Assembly (NCBI GenBank): GCA_009760855.2
Contig: WPIO01000177.1
Coordinates: 454,501-518,500, forward strand
Source: Cristatella mucedo
Lineage: Eukaryota; Bryozoa; Phylactolaemata; Cristatellidae
Direction of reading: 5' to 3'
DNA: 64,000 nucleotides
The notes beneath the pieces are model-generated. The model was not told the DNA's origin and made no database searches. It worked only from the letters and a program-made list of their open reading frames with translations. The position numbers were made by a program, and so were the translations under genes. Below are positions 13,101 through 21,266 of this stretch, one piece after another. The first letter of the stretch is position 1. Each line of letters begins with the position of its first letter.

Positions 13101-15225
13101 AGAAAAACTAACAAGCAAAATTTACGACTTTCCACACAGGAGCGACCACACTGAGCTAATTAGCCTACTAAATATTTGCATTTAGAAAGCAGGCAGCAGC
13201 ACAGATGTTGTCAACACACCGGGATTCAGTTGTCAATTTTCTGTGATTTAAAGGATGCAAAATACCAGAAGATCGCAAGCTCGCTAACAAACTCGGTAGT
13301 ATATTTCAAGTGCACAACCTGCACACACTCGAAGCTATCGTACATGCATCCAATTGCAGATCGCTATGTGCACATCCTTAGCAATTGATAATGCAGACCT
13401 GCTATATACTGTCATAAATACCTCTATTAGCCCTCTACATAAATAGTGATATTTAATCACGACGAGTTTGTAAACCATTTCAACACGTTTCTGGCACGGG
13501 AGTAGTAATTTTTCTTTACACAAACGTTCAAAAAGCCAGTCATGAGATAGTGCCAAGACACAACGGACATCTGCAACAGCTTCACAATTCTGTTTCACAC
13601 ATACGATGGCATTAGAGGCAGAGTAATCAACACAGCTGATAATTTACAGCAGCAAAAATTATTATTGCGCCGTGGAAAACACCACAGCACTACCAGAATG
13701 ACCATCATTCATGTGGACTACGAGACCAATAAGATTAACTTTCAAGGCACGGCTTGTATGCAAAAAAAGTAATAAATGTCTGCACTTGCTGACCGAAAGC
13801 AAGGAAATCCGACTATCAAACTGTACAAAGAAGGCGGTCTCTCCTCCACAAAGCTCGGATCTATCCTTCAGCTCAGTAATCACTCGCAGAAGAAAAAACG
13901 ACGGAGCAATCGCTAAGGAACTTGGCACAAGCAACAACAGCAAATTAAAAGTGCTCGAGGGGGTATGCCACGAGCGCTCTCGAGCTGAAAGCCAAACAAA
14001 GCAATTTACTCACGACATTCACTTTCCAACACCCATGTTTTTAAGTCAAGTATAGCAAGACTTCTCTGTTTCTTATCTTTTTTTTTTATAAAGCAAGCTC
14101 TAAATATCTTGCTTGGCCCATTAAAAGCATCGAACGTATTGCCGGGGGGGGGGGGGGGGGGGGTAGGGTGGCGCTCCAAACAACCCACTTGCAAATGGAA
14201 AGGGCTTTGGTGGAGCATAGCTGGATATTTAGGCAATCGCTGACTTTATCGCTGACTTTAATTTGACAGAAGCATGCAACGTGCACTCAAGACAGATCTG
14301 ACTTCTTAAAAAGGTTTCAGCACGATCCACCTTTGCCCCCTAAACAAGCCCAGGCAATGCATTTAGCCTCCACGCTGTGGTGCTCGCAGCACTTTGAGGA
14401 CCTGCAGGGAGCTCACCTGTCTGCTGGCGGTCGGTAAGGTTCTTGCACAAACATGGGTGCCGGAGGCCGGTACGGATCGTGATGCATCATCTAATCAAAA
14501 AAGCAGCTTCACTCACTTTACGATTTTCGACCACAGCGCAGCAGCTGCTCGACAGCCGGCACGTGCGCAGCACACTGCACCTGAGCAACGCCGGGCGGAG
14601 GCTGTGCGCCCGGGAAGAACGCCGGATTGACGTGAGGCGCTGGCGGCACGCCGTGAGGTGGTGCCGACATCAAGTGGCCGGGCGGCGGAGGCATGCCAGG
14701 CGGAGGGCCGGGCATGCCGGGCGGAGGGCCCACAGGATAGCCCGGCGTCGGCACTGGCATGTACACTGAAACGATCAAAGACCACGACTCACTCTGCTGC
14801 TCCGCAGCTTCGGTGGCCAGCAACAAGCAGGCAGCCATCCAGGGGTGTGTGGCAGCAACGCAGCTGCCGCACTCACCAGGGGGCCTCTCCCACTCGGGCC
14901 TCGGCGGCATCATGCCTCGCGGCATGCCCTGCGGCAGCATGGGTCCTCTGGGCTGCTGCAAGAGAACCTGCGATATTAGGCATTAGATTGGACGCCGTCG
15001 CCCAGACAGCGGTGCTGCGCAGCGAGCGACAATCCCCGGAAGTACGATGCTCACCATGCCCGGCGGAGGCTGCCTCTGGTGGTGCATGGGCGGACCGAGG
15101 TGGCCCGGCGGACCTGCAGCAGAGGACAGACCGAGCAATCGGTCACAAGCCAAGCCAAGGCGCTCGGCGATGCCATGCGTCCCGTCCGATCAGCAAGTGC
15201 CCACAGATGAGCAGTATTGCACTGT

Positions 15226-15291
<66 letters not shown>

Positions 15292-17832
15292 ATGCGATGC
15301 CAACAAAACTGGGGTGTGAGAGCCACAGCAGAATTCTAAAAAGCGGTGACTACCTTGCTGCCCTGCGATCAGACCTCCGCCACCGCCGGGGCCCATTGGC
15401 CGCTGTCCGCCGCGATGCATGAACCCCCCACTTCGATTGCCCCTGTTCTGTTGCTGCTGCTGCTGAGGCGGAGCCCCGCCTCCGCCGCCACCACCGCCGC
15501 CTCCACCTCCTCTGCCGCCCGAAGACGTCTTTGCTGCAACGAGATGCCAGACTGGAGCCATGTAGCGATCGACCCGGGATGCTCGAAGTGGCACAAGGTC
15601 GACAACGCGACAGCGGCTTACGCGGCTGGGAGGAGCCGTCCTTGCGCGCCTGGGCTTCGAACTGGCTCAGGGCCTGCCTGTTGCAGTGAGTCACCACGAG
15701 CTGCTGGCCGTGCAGTTCTTTTTTCACAAGCTTCTCCAGGAGAGTTCGAGACGATGCATCCGAACCCAGGGTGACCGTGGCAAACCTTCGGCCGAACGAG
15801 AAACAGCAAACAAGATATTTAATGCAGACCCACACCCCAAGAACGCAAAGCGATGAAGTATGGCTCTTGCATCGGCTTGCTCGGATAAGGAGCAGCGCCT
15901 TCCTAATGGGCGGGCGGAGTGCGGATCCATTACGATGCAAGTGCTCACATATGCTCACGAGCACTCAGTCGCACGAGAGAGAATTCGCACGCACGTGCTT
16001 TCGAGCATTGGCACTGGTGGTCAAGCAGAAAGCGTCGAATTCCGAGCACCAATAGCTTACCCTTTGGACTGGCCATTTGTCCTGTTCTCATAGAACTTGA
16101 TGTCGAGCACATCAGTTACACCCAAGCTACTGATGGCATCCGTTAGATCTTGGTCAGTAGTCCACTAGAAACGATATCAAAACAACAGTTCAGGCATTCC
16201 CTGATCAGAGCCAGAGCATGACAGACAATGCAAGATAAATCAGTGAAGTGGCACACCCTACGTACCCACGTGAGGTTTCCAACATATAACGCTATCCGCT
16301 TACCACCCGTTATTGAAGCATGCGTGCCGGCTGTATTCGTTTTGTCGTCTTCAACCTACGAACCGATAGTTCTGGATGTTTAAATGGCAGTATATGCAAG
16401 TAACCTGTATGTAACAGGCAAGGCACTGACTCCACCCCCCCCAAAAAAACTACTTTGTCACTGCAACATCTGCTGCTAGCCAGGCTATTTGCAACAGCAA
16501 ATCATGCAATGCTACATATAGCCATCAGGAAGCAACAGACCCTGGTCAGGAAGCAATGGACCCTGGTTAAAGCACATACCTCATTTGTGTCAGTCTGGCT
16601 GCTGCCAGAGGGTGCCGTAATAACATCGTCGTACAGATCGACACCCGAGCCATTGTTAAACTCTGTTTCCTGCAAGCAGGAAAGCCGAGTCAGTGCAATT
16701 TAAAGACAAGTCAAAAGACCGTTTGCGACTCAATCGCATGCCACAGCATTAGCTGGCTTATTTGCCGCCGATACAACATGCATGCAGCAAGTGTGACTTG
16801 AAATATTGACCCCTCCCCAGAGATACCATACCAAGTGCACGTTTCTTTAAGGCCTCACATTTTCCATACACAAAAAGGCACGAGTTTAGCGGTGCCATTT
16901 TTGTTGCTGTTTGCTTGCTTGCATGCTCACTAAGCGTAGCAATTTACTAACAATACTCACTGCACTTCTTCACACGAGCATTGTTACCTATTCGGTGATA
17001 CTTTCATCAATTTTTACTCTGGGAATACATAGCACAGCGCCGAACTGGTGCAGATACCCGTGCCCTGCTCGAGCTCTCAAGGAGGGGGAGGCTTAAATAA
17101 GCTCATCCCTTGAATTAAAGGCAGCCGAGGCTTAATTTCGACACACACGACTAGTAAGGTGCACCGGCAGGTCTGCAAAACACCGACGACGAACGACAGT
17201 GCGCATATACAGAGAAATTAAAGGTATGCACGTGATTTTATGATAGCTGAAATAAATCGGGACTGCTGAAACTTTGCAGCTTAGCAAATGCTACGTGCCA
17301 GTCAACAACAGCGGGATGTTTGAATTTACCCGCAACAGCAGCACCGGTGCACGTCCGCGCACGGGTTTCCCCAACGGACTAAAGTGGAAAAGAGGCGCAC
17401 AAATTAAGCTGCCCACCGAGCTTCAGCTCTTTATGAACTAACAGCCAAGTGGACTGACAATACAAACAGTGAACCGGCAGGTACGACGACAGTCTTCGGA
17501 TGTAGCAAGTGAAACATAAATATACTTATTAGGCTATGCAAAAATACATGCAAAAAATTAAAACCATAAATACTGCAATGAATACGCAATGATTACCACT
17601 CCGGGTTATATAGACGACGCTGTCGACGACCGAACAAAAAATCACGCGGGGATGCCGCACTCGAGCGGAACAAGGAGGCGGCAGCGTAACGACGAGTTAC
17701 TAGCGAGCGGGCACAATTACGCTGACGATGATCACACAACAGCAAGTTCCGTTGAAGCGCCACTACAAGCACTACCTGATTAAAGTCCTCGTCGATGTTT
17801 TCGGCGTACAGATCTATGTCAACCTCCGCCAT
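9941..17832 (-). CDS. CPSF6: CPSF6/CPSF7-like cleavage factor Im 68-kDa subunit, 13 coding exons, complete
   Basis: Nuclear pre-mRNA 3'-processing factor. The family pairs with NUDT21 (CFIm25), binds UGUA elements and influences poly(A)-site choice. I joined 13 exons (listed separately), all with GT-AG introns and compatible phases, giving 504 residues plus a TAG stop. Human CPSF6 is about 550 residues and CPSF7 about 470. Order: acidic N-terminus with two IDLY/VDLYDDV-like motifs (1-50), RRM about 68-150 with RNP2 ALYVGN and RNP1 NGQSKGFATV, Gly run and Gln run (about 175-205), Pro/Gly/Met-rich centre containing [10 protein letters not shown], a conserved block with [15 protein letters not shown] (about 380-397), a helical segment [14 protein letters not shown] (about 405-420), and an Arg/Ser/Asp/Glu RS-like tail (448-504). 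The start was chosen at the Met giving MAEVDIDLY, which matches the family N-terminus. Orthology to CPSF6 rather than CPSF7 is a judgement; it may be the single pre-duplication gene. UTRs not determined. Confidence 0.95.
10224..10371 (-). CDS. CPSF6: CPSF6-like exon 12
   Basis: Residues 398-446: [19 protein letters not shown] then [18 protein letters not shown] and [10 protein letters not shown], matching the conserved alpha-helical segment of CPSF6/7. Acceptor CCTAG, donor GTGAGC, ends in phase 2. Confidence 0.95.
10503..11395 (-). mobile_element. LINE-A 3' fragment in CPSF6-like intron 12
   Basis: Minus strand: [20 protein letters not shown] near 11330, [20 protein letters not shown] near 11200, [19 protein letters not shown] near 10840, then the terminal GCGC..GAGTTCTCTGAGGGTG at 10510-10560. 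Inserted in the same orientation as the host gene. Confidence 0.88.
11731..11897 (-). mobile_element. SINE-1 copy
   Basis: tRNA-derived SINE: head with GTGGGTTCGATTCCTGCAGT-like B box and the GACCTCGGTCCCGAGGTCGT hairpin, body GCAAGCGGTGGTGATAGCCG, end CAGCTAGGAATT. In the antisense orientation to the next copy at 12098, in the same intron. Confidence 0.87.
12098..12372 (+). mobile_element. SINE-1 long variant
   Basis: Starts TGAGCCGTGATGGCATACTA; B box GTGGGTTCGAATCATG; then a 3' extension after CAGCTAG (TTAGGCCACAG, GGACCACGGTATTTATTAAT) shared only with the copy at 24265. Lies antisense in CPSF6-like intron 12. Confidence 0.83.
12923..13032 (-). CDS. CPSF6: CPSF6-like exon 11 (conserved C-terminal block)
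   Basis: Residues about 361-397: [15 protein letters not shown] then [14 protein letters not shown], equivalent to [23 protein letters not shown] in CPSF6. Acceptor TTGTAG, donor GTAGGC. Separated from exon 12 by a 2.5-kb intron that holds a LINE-A fragment and two SINE-1 copies. Confidence 0.94.
14143..14163 (+). repeat. Poly-G tract
   Basis: Uninterrupted run of about 20 G (C in the CPSF6-like transcript), in intron 10. Length is likely uncertain in the assembly. Confidence 0.9.
14417..14490 (-). CDS. CPSF6: CPSF6-like exon 10
   Basis: Residues 337-360: [24 protein letters not shown]. Two YRPP units recall the Pro/Tyr-rich DPYGRPPPYD stretch of CPSF6. Acceptor ATTAG, donor GTGAGC, ends in phase 2. 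Less conserved, so the limits rest on frame continuity. Confidence 0.82.
14581..14765 (-). CDS. CPSF6: CPSF6-like exon 9 (Pro-rich, [10 protein letters not shown])
   Basis: Residues about 275-336. Contains repeated PPPGMP units and [17 protein letters not shown], the most diagnostic block of the Pro-rich domain, shared by CPSF6 and CPSF7. Acceptor TTTCAG, donor GTGCAG, ends in phase 0. Confidence 0.94.
14877..14955 (-). CDS. CPSF6: CPSF6-like exon 8
   Basis: Residues 249-274: [20 protein letters not shown] then EWERPP. Pro/Met/Gly-rich, as in the disordered centre of CPSF6. Acceptor TTGCAG, donor GTGAGT, ends in phase 1. Confidence 0.87.
15055..15113 (-). CDS. CPSF6: CPSF6-like exon 7
   Basis: Residues 229-248, [19 protein letters not shown], start of the Pro-rich domain. 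Acceptor CTGCAG, donor GTGAGC. The upstream intron (240 nt) contains a 62-bp CT/GA repeat. Confidence 0.87.
15228..15289 (+). repeat. (GA)31 microsatellite
   Basis: Perfect GA repeat, read as (CU)31 in the CPSF6-like pre-mRNA, 115-176 nt upstream of the exon 7 acceptor. Confidence 0.97.
15354..15533 (-). CDS. CPSF6: CPSF6-like exon 6 (Gly and Gln runs)
   Basis: Residues about 169-228. Low complexity: a run of 12 glycines, APP, six glutamines, then [15 protein letters not shown] and a GPGGGGG block. RGG-like and Gly-rich segments are expected in the RRM-to-Pro-rich linker of this family. Acceptor TTGCAG, donor GTAGTC. Confidence 0.88.
15622..15785 (-). CDS. CPSF6: CPSF6-like exon 5 (RRM C-terminal half)
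   Basis: Residues about 114-168: [14 protein letters not shown], then [17 protein letters not shown] and [13 protein letters not shown], matching the end of the RRM and the following helix in CPSF6/7. Donor GTAAGC; ends in phase 1. Confidence 0.95.
16061..16164 (-). CDS. CPSF6: CPSF6-like exon 4 (RRM core)
   Basis: Residues 80-113, starting [16 protein letters not shown] and ending at NGQSK of RNP1. Together with exon 3 this restores the WWTT-type signature as TW-WTTD. Acceptor TTCTAG, donor GTAAGC, ends in phase 2. Confidence 0.93.
16266..16355 (-). CDS. CPSF6: CPSF6-like exon 3 (RRM RNP2)
   Basis: Residues 50-79, exactly 30 codons, phase 0 on both sides. Ends [13 protein letters not shown]: first beta strand and RNP2 of the RRM. 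Acceptor CGTAG, donor GTACGT. Too short and too interrupted in the flanks to be seen as a long reading frame; found by completing the RRM. Confidence 0.9.
16580..16669 (-). CDS. CPSF6: CPSF6-like exon 2
   Basis: Residues 20-49, 90 nt, phase 0 on both sides. Contains [13 protein letters not shown], equivalent to the family DQIDLYDDV motif, then Ser/Gln/Thr-rich linker. Acceptor TTGCAG, donor GTATGT. Confidence 0.93.
17776..17832 (-). CDS. CPSF6: CPSF6-like exon 1 (start)
   Basis: Residues 1-19, [19 protein letters not shown], matching the acidic IDIYAD..EEFNQ start of the family. Donor GTAGTG, phase 0. The intron to exon 2 is about 1.1 kb and is spliced to an acceptor ending TTGCAG. Confidence 0.93.
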
Positions 17833-18540
17833 TTTCGGCCCAGTCGACAAACGGCGGCGGTTACCGGAAGAGGTTCCCACGTGACGGCAGTCCCGGCGAC
17901 GCGCGTGGCTGCGCACATGGCGTTTTAAGGTTAGTAATCTTGTTCGGCTCGCCGAGGCCACGCTTTTTGGAGGCTGCACCGGTGAGTCGAATTGACTTGC
18001 CGGTGCAGCCAGTGCTGGTCAATCGGTGTGTGACCTGGTTTAAGCCACGGTGTAACTTCGGTCCCTCTAGTTCGGTGCCCGTCGTGCTTGCCAGCAGTGT
18101 ACCTGGTTCGCGTCGTGCTTGGCATACTTCAGAGAAACTCATTAGTTCGTGCCGCAATGCTTTCCGGGCTGATCGGTAGCATGCTATTAGTAAGTAGATA
18201 ACGTCTAGTTGCTGCAATCCGTCCATGTAACGGTTCCTGGGCTAAAATTTAGCCGCCTCTTTGCTCCGAGCTGGTGGGGTATCCTTGGTTCTTTAGGGTG
18301 TAGCTGCTGTTTGGGTAGTTATGATTAACGGCGTCAGGGCGGGGGTGGTCAAGTGCTTATGAATGAAGCTTATGAATGAAAAGCGTGAGCGACTACTATT
18401 CTGTGCAGCTTGATGGTACCGTCGTCCAGTTAATATCGACTGCTGAACCGGCCTCTCGACTGAAATTGAGAACCCTGCTGGCTTGTCATTGCCACAACTT
18501 CTGAATATCATACCATTTGTATTTTACTTGAGATGTGATG
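17833..18540. promoter_or_regulatory. Upstream flank of the CPSF6-like gene
   Basis: The first 100 bp above the start codon is GC-rich and lacks a TATA-like motif, fitting a 5' UTR/promoter. No conserved element recognised. Placement as promoter is inferred from position only. Confidence 0.35.
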
Positions 18541-18544
18541 GAAC

Positions 18545-18550
18545 ATATGG

Positions 18551-18583
<33 letters not shown>

Positions 18584-18790
18584 TGACAATTGTAAAGTGC
18601 CCCAAGAGAACTAAAAATTCTGCCCTAGCACTTTGCTCGACCCCCATACTTATCTCTAGTTCCGTGCATGGCAGAAAATGGGCAGCGTCTTTCTGTAGCT
18701 GCTTAATGGCCGCAATTAGTTCAATATAGTAATAACAGTACGATCTTCGTATAGCGCCTTGAAAATAGTTGAGTTCCTCAGATAATCAGT
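18545..18790 (-). mobile_element. LINE-A 3' tails with (AAT)n
   Basis: (ATA)n at 18550-18582 followed by CAATTGTAAAGTGCCCCAAG, then at 18745-18785 TATAGCGCCTTGAAAATAGT and GAGTTCCTCAG. Both are diverged reverse-oriented 3' ends. Confidence 0.6.
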
Positions 18791-18863
18791 GTTTCGCACT
18801 CTGTAGTGTTTATGAGTTCTGTTGCTAATTAGTTGTATCATTGTGGTAGAGGCAGAGTACATA
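18786..18863 (+). repeat. Dispersed direct repeat, copy 1
   Basis: About 78 bp (CACTCTGTAGTGTTTATGAG through GTATCATTGTGGTAGAGGCA and GAGTACATA) repeated at 19293-19370 with few changes, 507 bp apart. Identity unknown. Confidence 0.85.
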
Positions 18864-19292
18864 GCGTTTAAAGGATGTGCCATAAATGTTGGCGATTTAG
18901 GAATAGTGTTTTCTCAGCAGTGTCAATCCGTAGGAGCCACTAGCAGCATTCCTCTTATTGACTCCCAGTATGCATTCTAACGGAGCTTGCCTCACGTGCT
19001 GTCCTCCGAAGAAAAGCCAGTCAGCTATTCATCGATTTTCTACTGGTTGTCCACTTCAATCAGTTTGTATTATTCAAGCAAATTCCTCAGATTCTCTTGT
19101 TAAGCAGTAATGCATAATGGCTTGTAGGTCTAGCAAGATACATCTGTTCTTCACGTTGTCTTTATGTCGGTTTATTGACCCGTTGTTCAACTGCATGTCT
19201 GTACTCTGAGGTTCAGGAGTTGCCAGATTGCAGACTTGATCTCCAGCTATAAGTGGTTTCGATTACCCATCATTGCTGTGTCGCTTGCATAA

Positions 19293-19370
19293 TTAGTGTT
19301 TTGCACTCGGTAGTGTTTATGATTTCTGTTGCTAATTAATTGTATCATTGTGGTAGAGGCAGAGTACATA
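19293..19370 (+). repeat. Dispersed direct repeat, copy 2
   Basis: Second copy of the 78-bp repeat; differs from copy 1 at a handful of positions. Confidence 0.85.
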
Positions 19371-19649
19371 AATAATTGCCACCTTACACTGGTTGAAGTT
19401 TGAGGAGTTCTCATTTGCCATTTATTTGTGACTAGGGGCCTATGTATCTTCAATTTTGCAACATCACGGGAAATCAAGTCTTTCATTTATCAGCATTCAT
19501 TTTCACTTGCTTTCAAGTCGAAATGTACCAGGCATAGAGGCCACAAGCAGCTGTGTTATCTCTTCTGATGTAGCATATTCTCACAGAGCCTGAGTTTTCC
19601 TTCACCGTAAGGGTTGGCTGCAGATTCATGCCAAACACATCACTCTGGC

Positions 19650-19895
19650 TCAGCAGCCTATAAATATCGTCCCATAGACGTTCTATGAGTTGGGATCAGG
19701 CGACTGGGTGTGCCACTGAATCAGCACCACACACAGATTTGTCGAAAAAGTACTTTTTTTTAGCAGTGCCTGGCAGTGTTCACAGGGTCCTTATTTTTCC
19801 ACCACGTATAACGACCCCTCCTCAAGCAGAGTATCTGAGCTTTGTAATTGAACTTGCTTGGCCAATAACGACTTGAGCAAAGTAATTTTTTAATG
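19650..19895 (-). mobile_element. Tc1-like relic
   Basis: Minus strand reads KDPVNTARHC then, after frameshifts, QWHTQSPDP and LWDDI-like sequence: the Tc1 catalytic end. The plus-strand flank CTTGCTTGGCCAATAACGAC matches the copies at 8.7 and 28.5 kb. Confidence 0.72.
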
Positions 19896-20404
19896 CAACC
19901 ACAGTGTTAGCTGGCTTTCGATGCATGTACAGTTGCCAAAATTTCACGTGACAAAGTAAAAGTGCATAGTATAGCTAAGCTCTAACTAAGGACAGGTAAG
20001 GAAGTAAGTAGCAGCATAGGGTGGCTGGATGCCAGTCTCCAACCGGTGAGAGAACATTGGCGTGCAAAAGTTAAGAGACCTGCAAGCTAGACGAAGCAAA
20101 AACTAAACACCTGAAATTGACGTGTATTTGTATATTTATCTCTGTAAGTTCTCAAAGTCATTAAGACTATGTGGGTAATGTGCATGTTTTGTATAGCCCA
20201 CTCAAAGCTTAAGCGGCTTTCGGTACGCATTCGATAGCCAACATACTTCGTCTCACGAAACAAAAGAGAACGTGAGAAACATAGCAGAGTCAGGAGAGAA
20301 GTTGAGGTAGTGAGTAGCATGGAAGTAGCAGCTCAGGACGACTGGAAATGATGTGTGGTGATAATGAGCAGGAGAGTAGATGTCGTTGCGTAGGAATTGT
20401 GGAA

Positions 20405-20860
20405 GTGAGTTTCACAGCCTAGGACCTACAGTGCTAAAGCTGCAGTTGTCAACGGTCTTTAGGCGGAGGAATGGAGTAGTTAATTTATTGTCCATACAGG
20501 ACCTGAGGGCACAAGGAGGCTGAAAGTGGTGCTGTAGTTCACCTAGGTATGAAGGAGCCAAGCCGTGGCAGGCCTTGTGGGTTACAGTAAGAACTTTACT
20601 CGGTATTCGTTGATCAACCTGCAGCCATCCAAGCTCTTTTAATAAAGGAGTCACACGGTCAAATCTCACGGATTTTTAAACTAGCCTTTCAAACGTATTC
20701 ATCACCAGCTGCAGTGGCCTAGTGGCTTTGTTTTTCAGTAACTCAGCCAAAATGGAATTACAATAATGTAGCCGAGACATAATCAGGGAGCTACCTAGTT
20801 GTCTGAACAACTGCGGGGCTCGTTCCGAGAAGTTGGTAGCTGTCCAATTAGTACTAGCGA
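20405..20860 (-). mobile_element. LINE-B fragment upstream of POLR1A
   Basis: Minus strand: RLHYCNSILAELLKNKATRP near 20760, RFDRVTPLLKELGWLQVDQR near 20650, PFLRLKTVDNCSFSTVGPRL near 20420. Related to 25960-27330. Its 5' truncation point is only about 250 bp from the POLR1A start codon. Confidence 0.83.
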
Positions 20861-21106
20861 TGGGCAAATCGATCCCTTCGGCAAGCAGCATGCTGAAAGT
20901 GTGATCCAGAAAGATTATATTGCAAAGGTTGAAGTGAGGCTGCCGTTGGACACTTGCTCTGTTGCAGCCAAAGTTTAAACGTGGGAGACACGGTTTTCGA
21001 GTGCCCACGGCATGTCTTTTCGTGGTTCTGCATTCTGGCGATGCACGATTGCCACGATGTCTGACTGATTGCTGATTGCTCTGGTTTGCTAGCATAGGCC
21101 TCAAGC
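20861..21106 (+). promoter_or_regulatory. Probable POLR1A 5' flank
   Basis: The only unique sequence between the LINE-B fragment and the start codon. No TATA box or known motif recognised. Inferred from position. Confidence 0.35.
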
Positions 21107-21266
21107 ATGTTAGATAAAGCTCCCAGACACCGCGTGTCTCGTGTCGACTTCGGTGTGTACACGTCTGATGAGATCGTCAAACTGAGCGTCAAGGAGATCA
21201 CCAATCCGCAAATCTTTGACAGCCTTCAGCATGCCACCGGCGGCGGCCTTTACGACAGGGCACTCG
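21107..21266 (+). CDS. POLR1A: POLR1A exon 1 (start)
   Basis: Residues 1-53. Met followed by [20 protein letters not shown] and GGLYDRALG, the standard RPA1 N-terminus, so no upstream coding exon is needed. Donor GTAAAA; intron 1 is 130 nt. Confidence 0.95.

Noticed and set aside
15051-15422. Long frames rich in Arg-Glu or Leu-Ser dipeptides
   Set aside because: They are translations of the (GA)n repeat on both strands; the real exons here are the minus-strand CPSF6-like exons 6 and 7.
14658-15422. 254-codon plus-strand frame over the CPSF6-like gene
   Set aside because: Antisense shadow of GC-rich Pro-rich exons plus the GA repeat.
17940-18179. 79-codon frame upstream of the CPSF6-like start
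   Set aside because: No family resemblance; GC-rich 5' flank of the gene gives chance frames on both strands.
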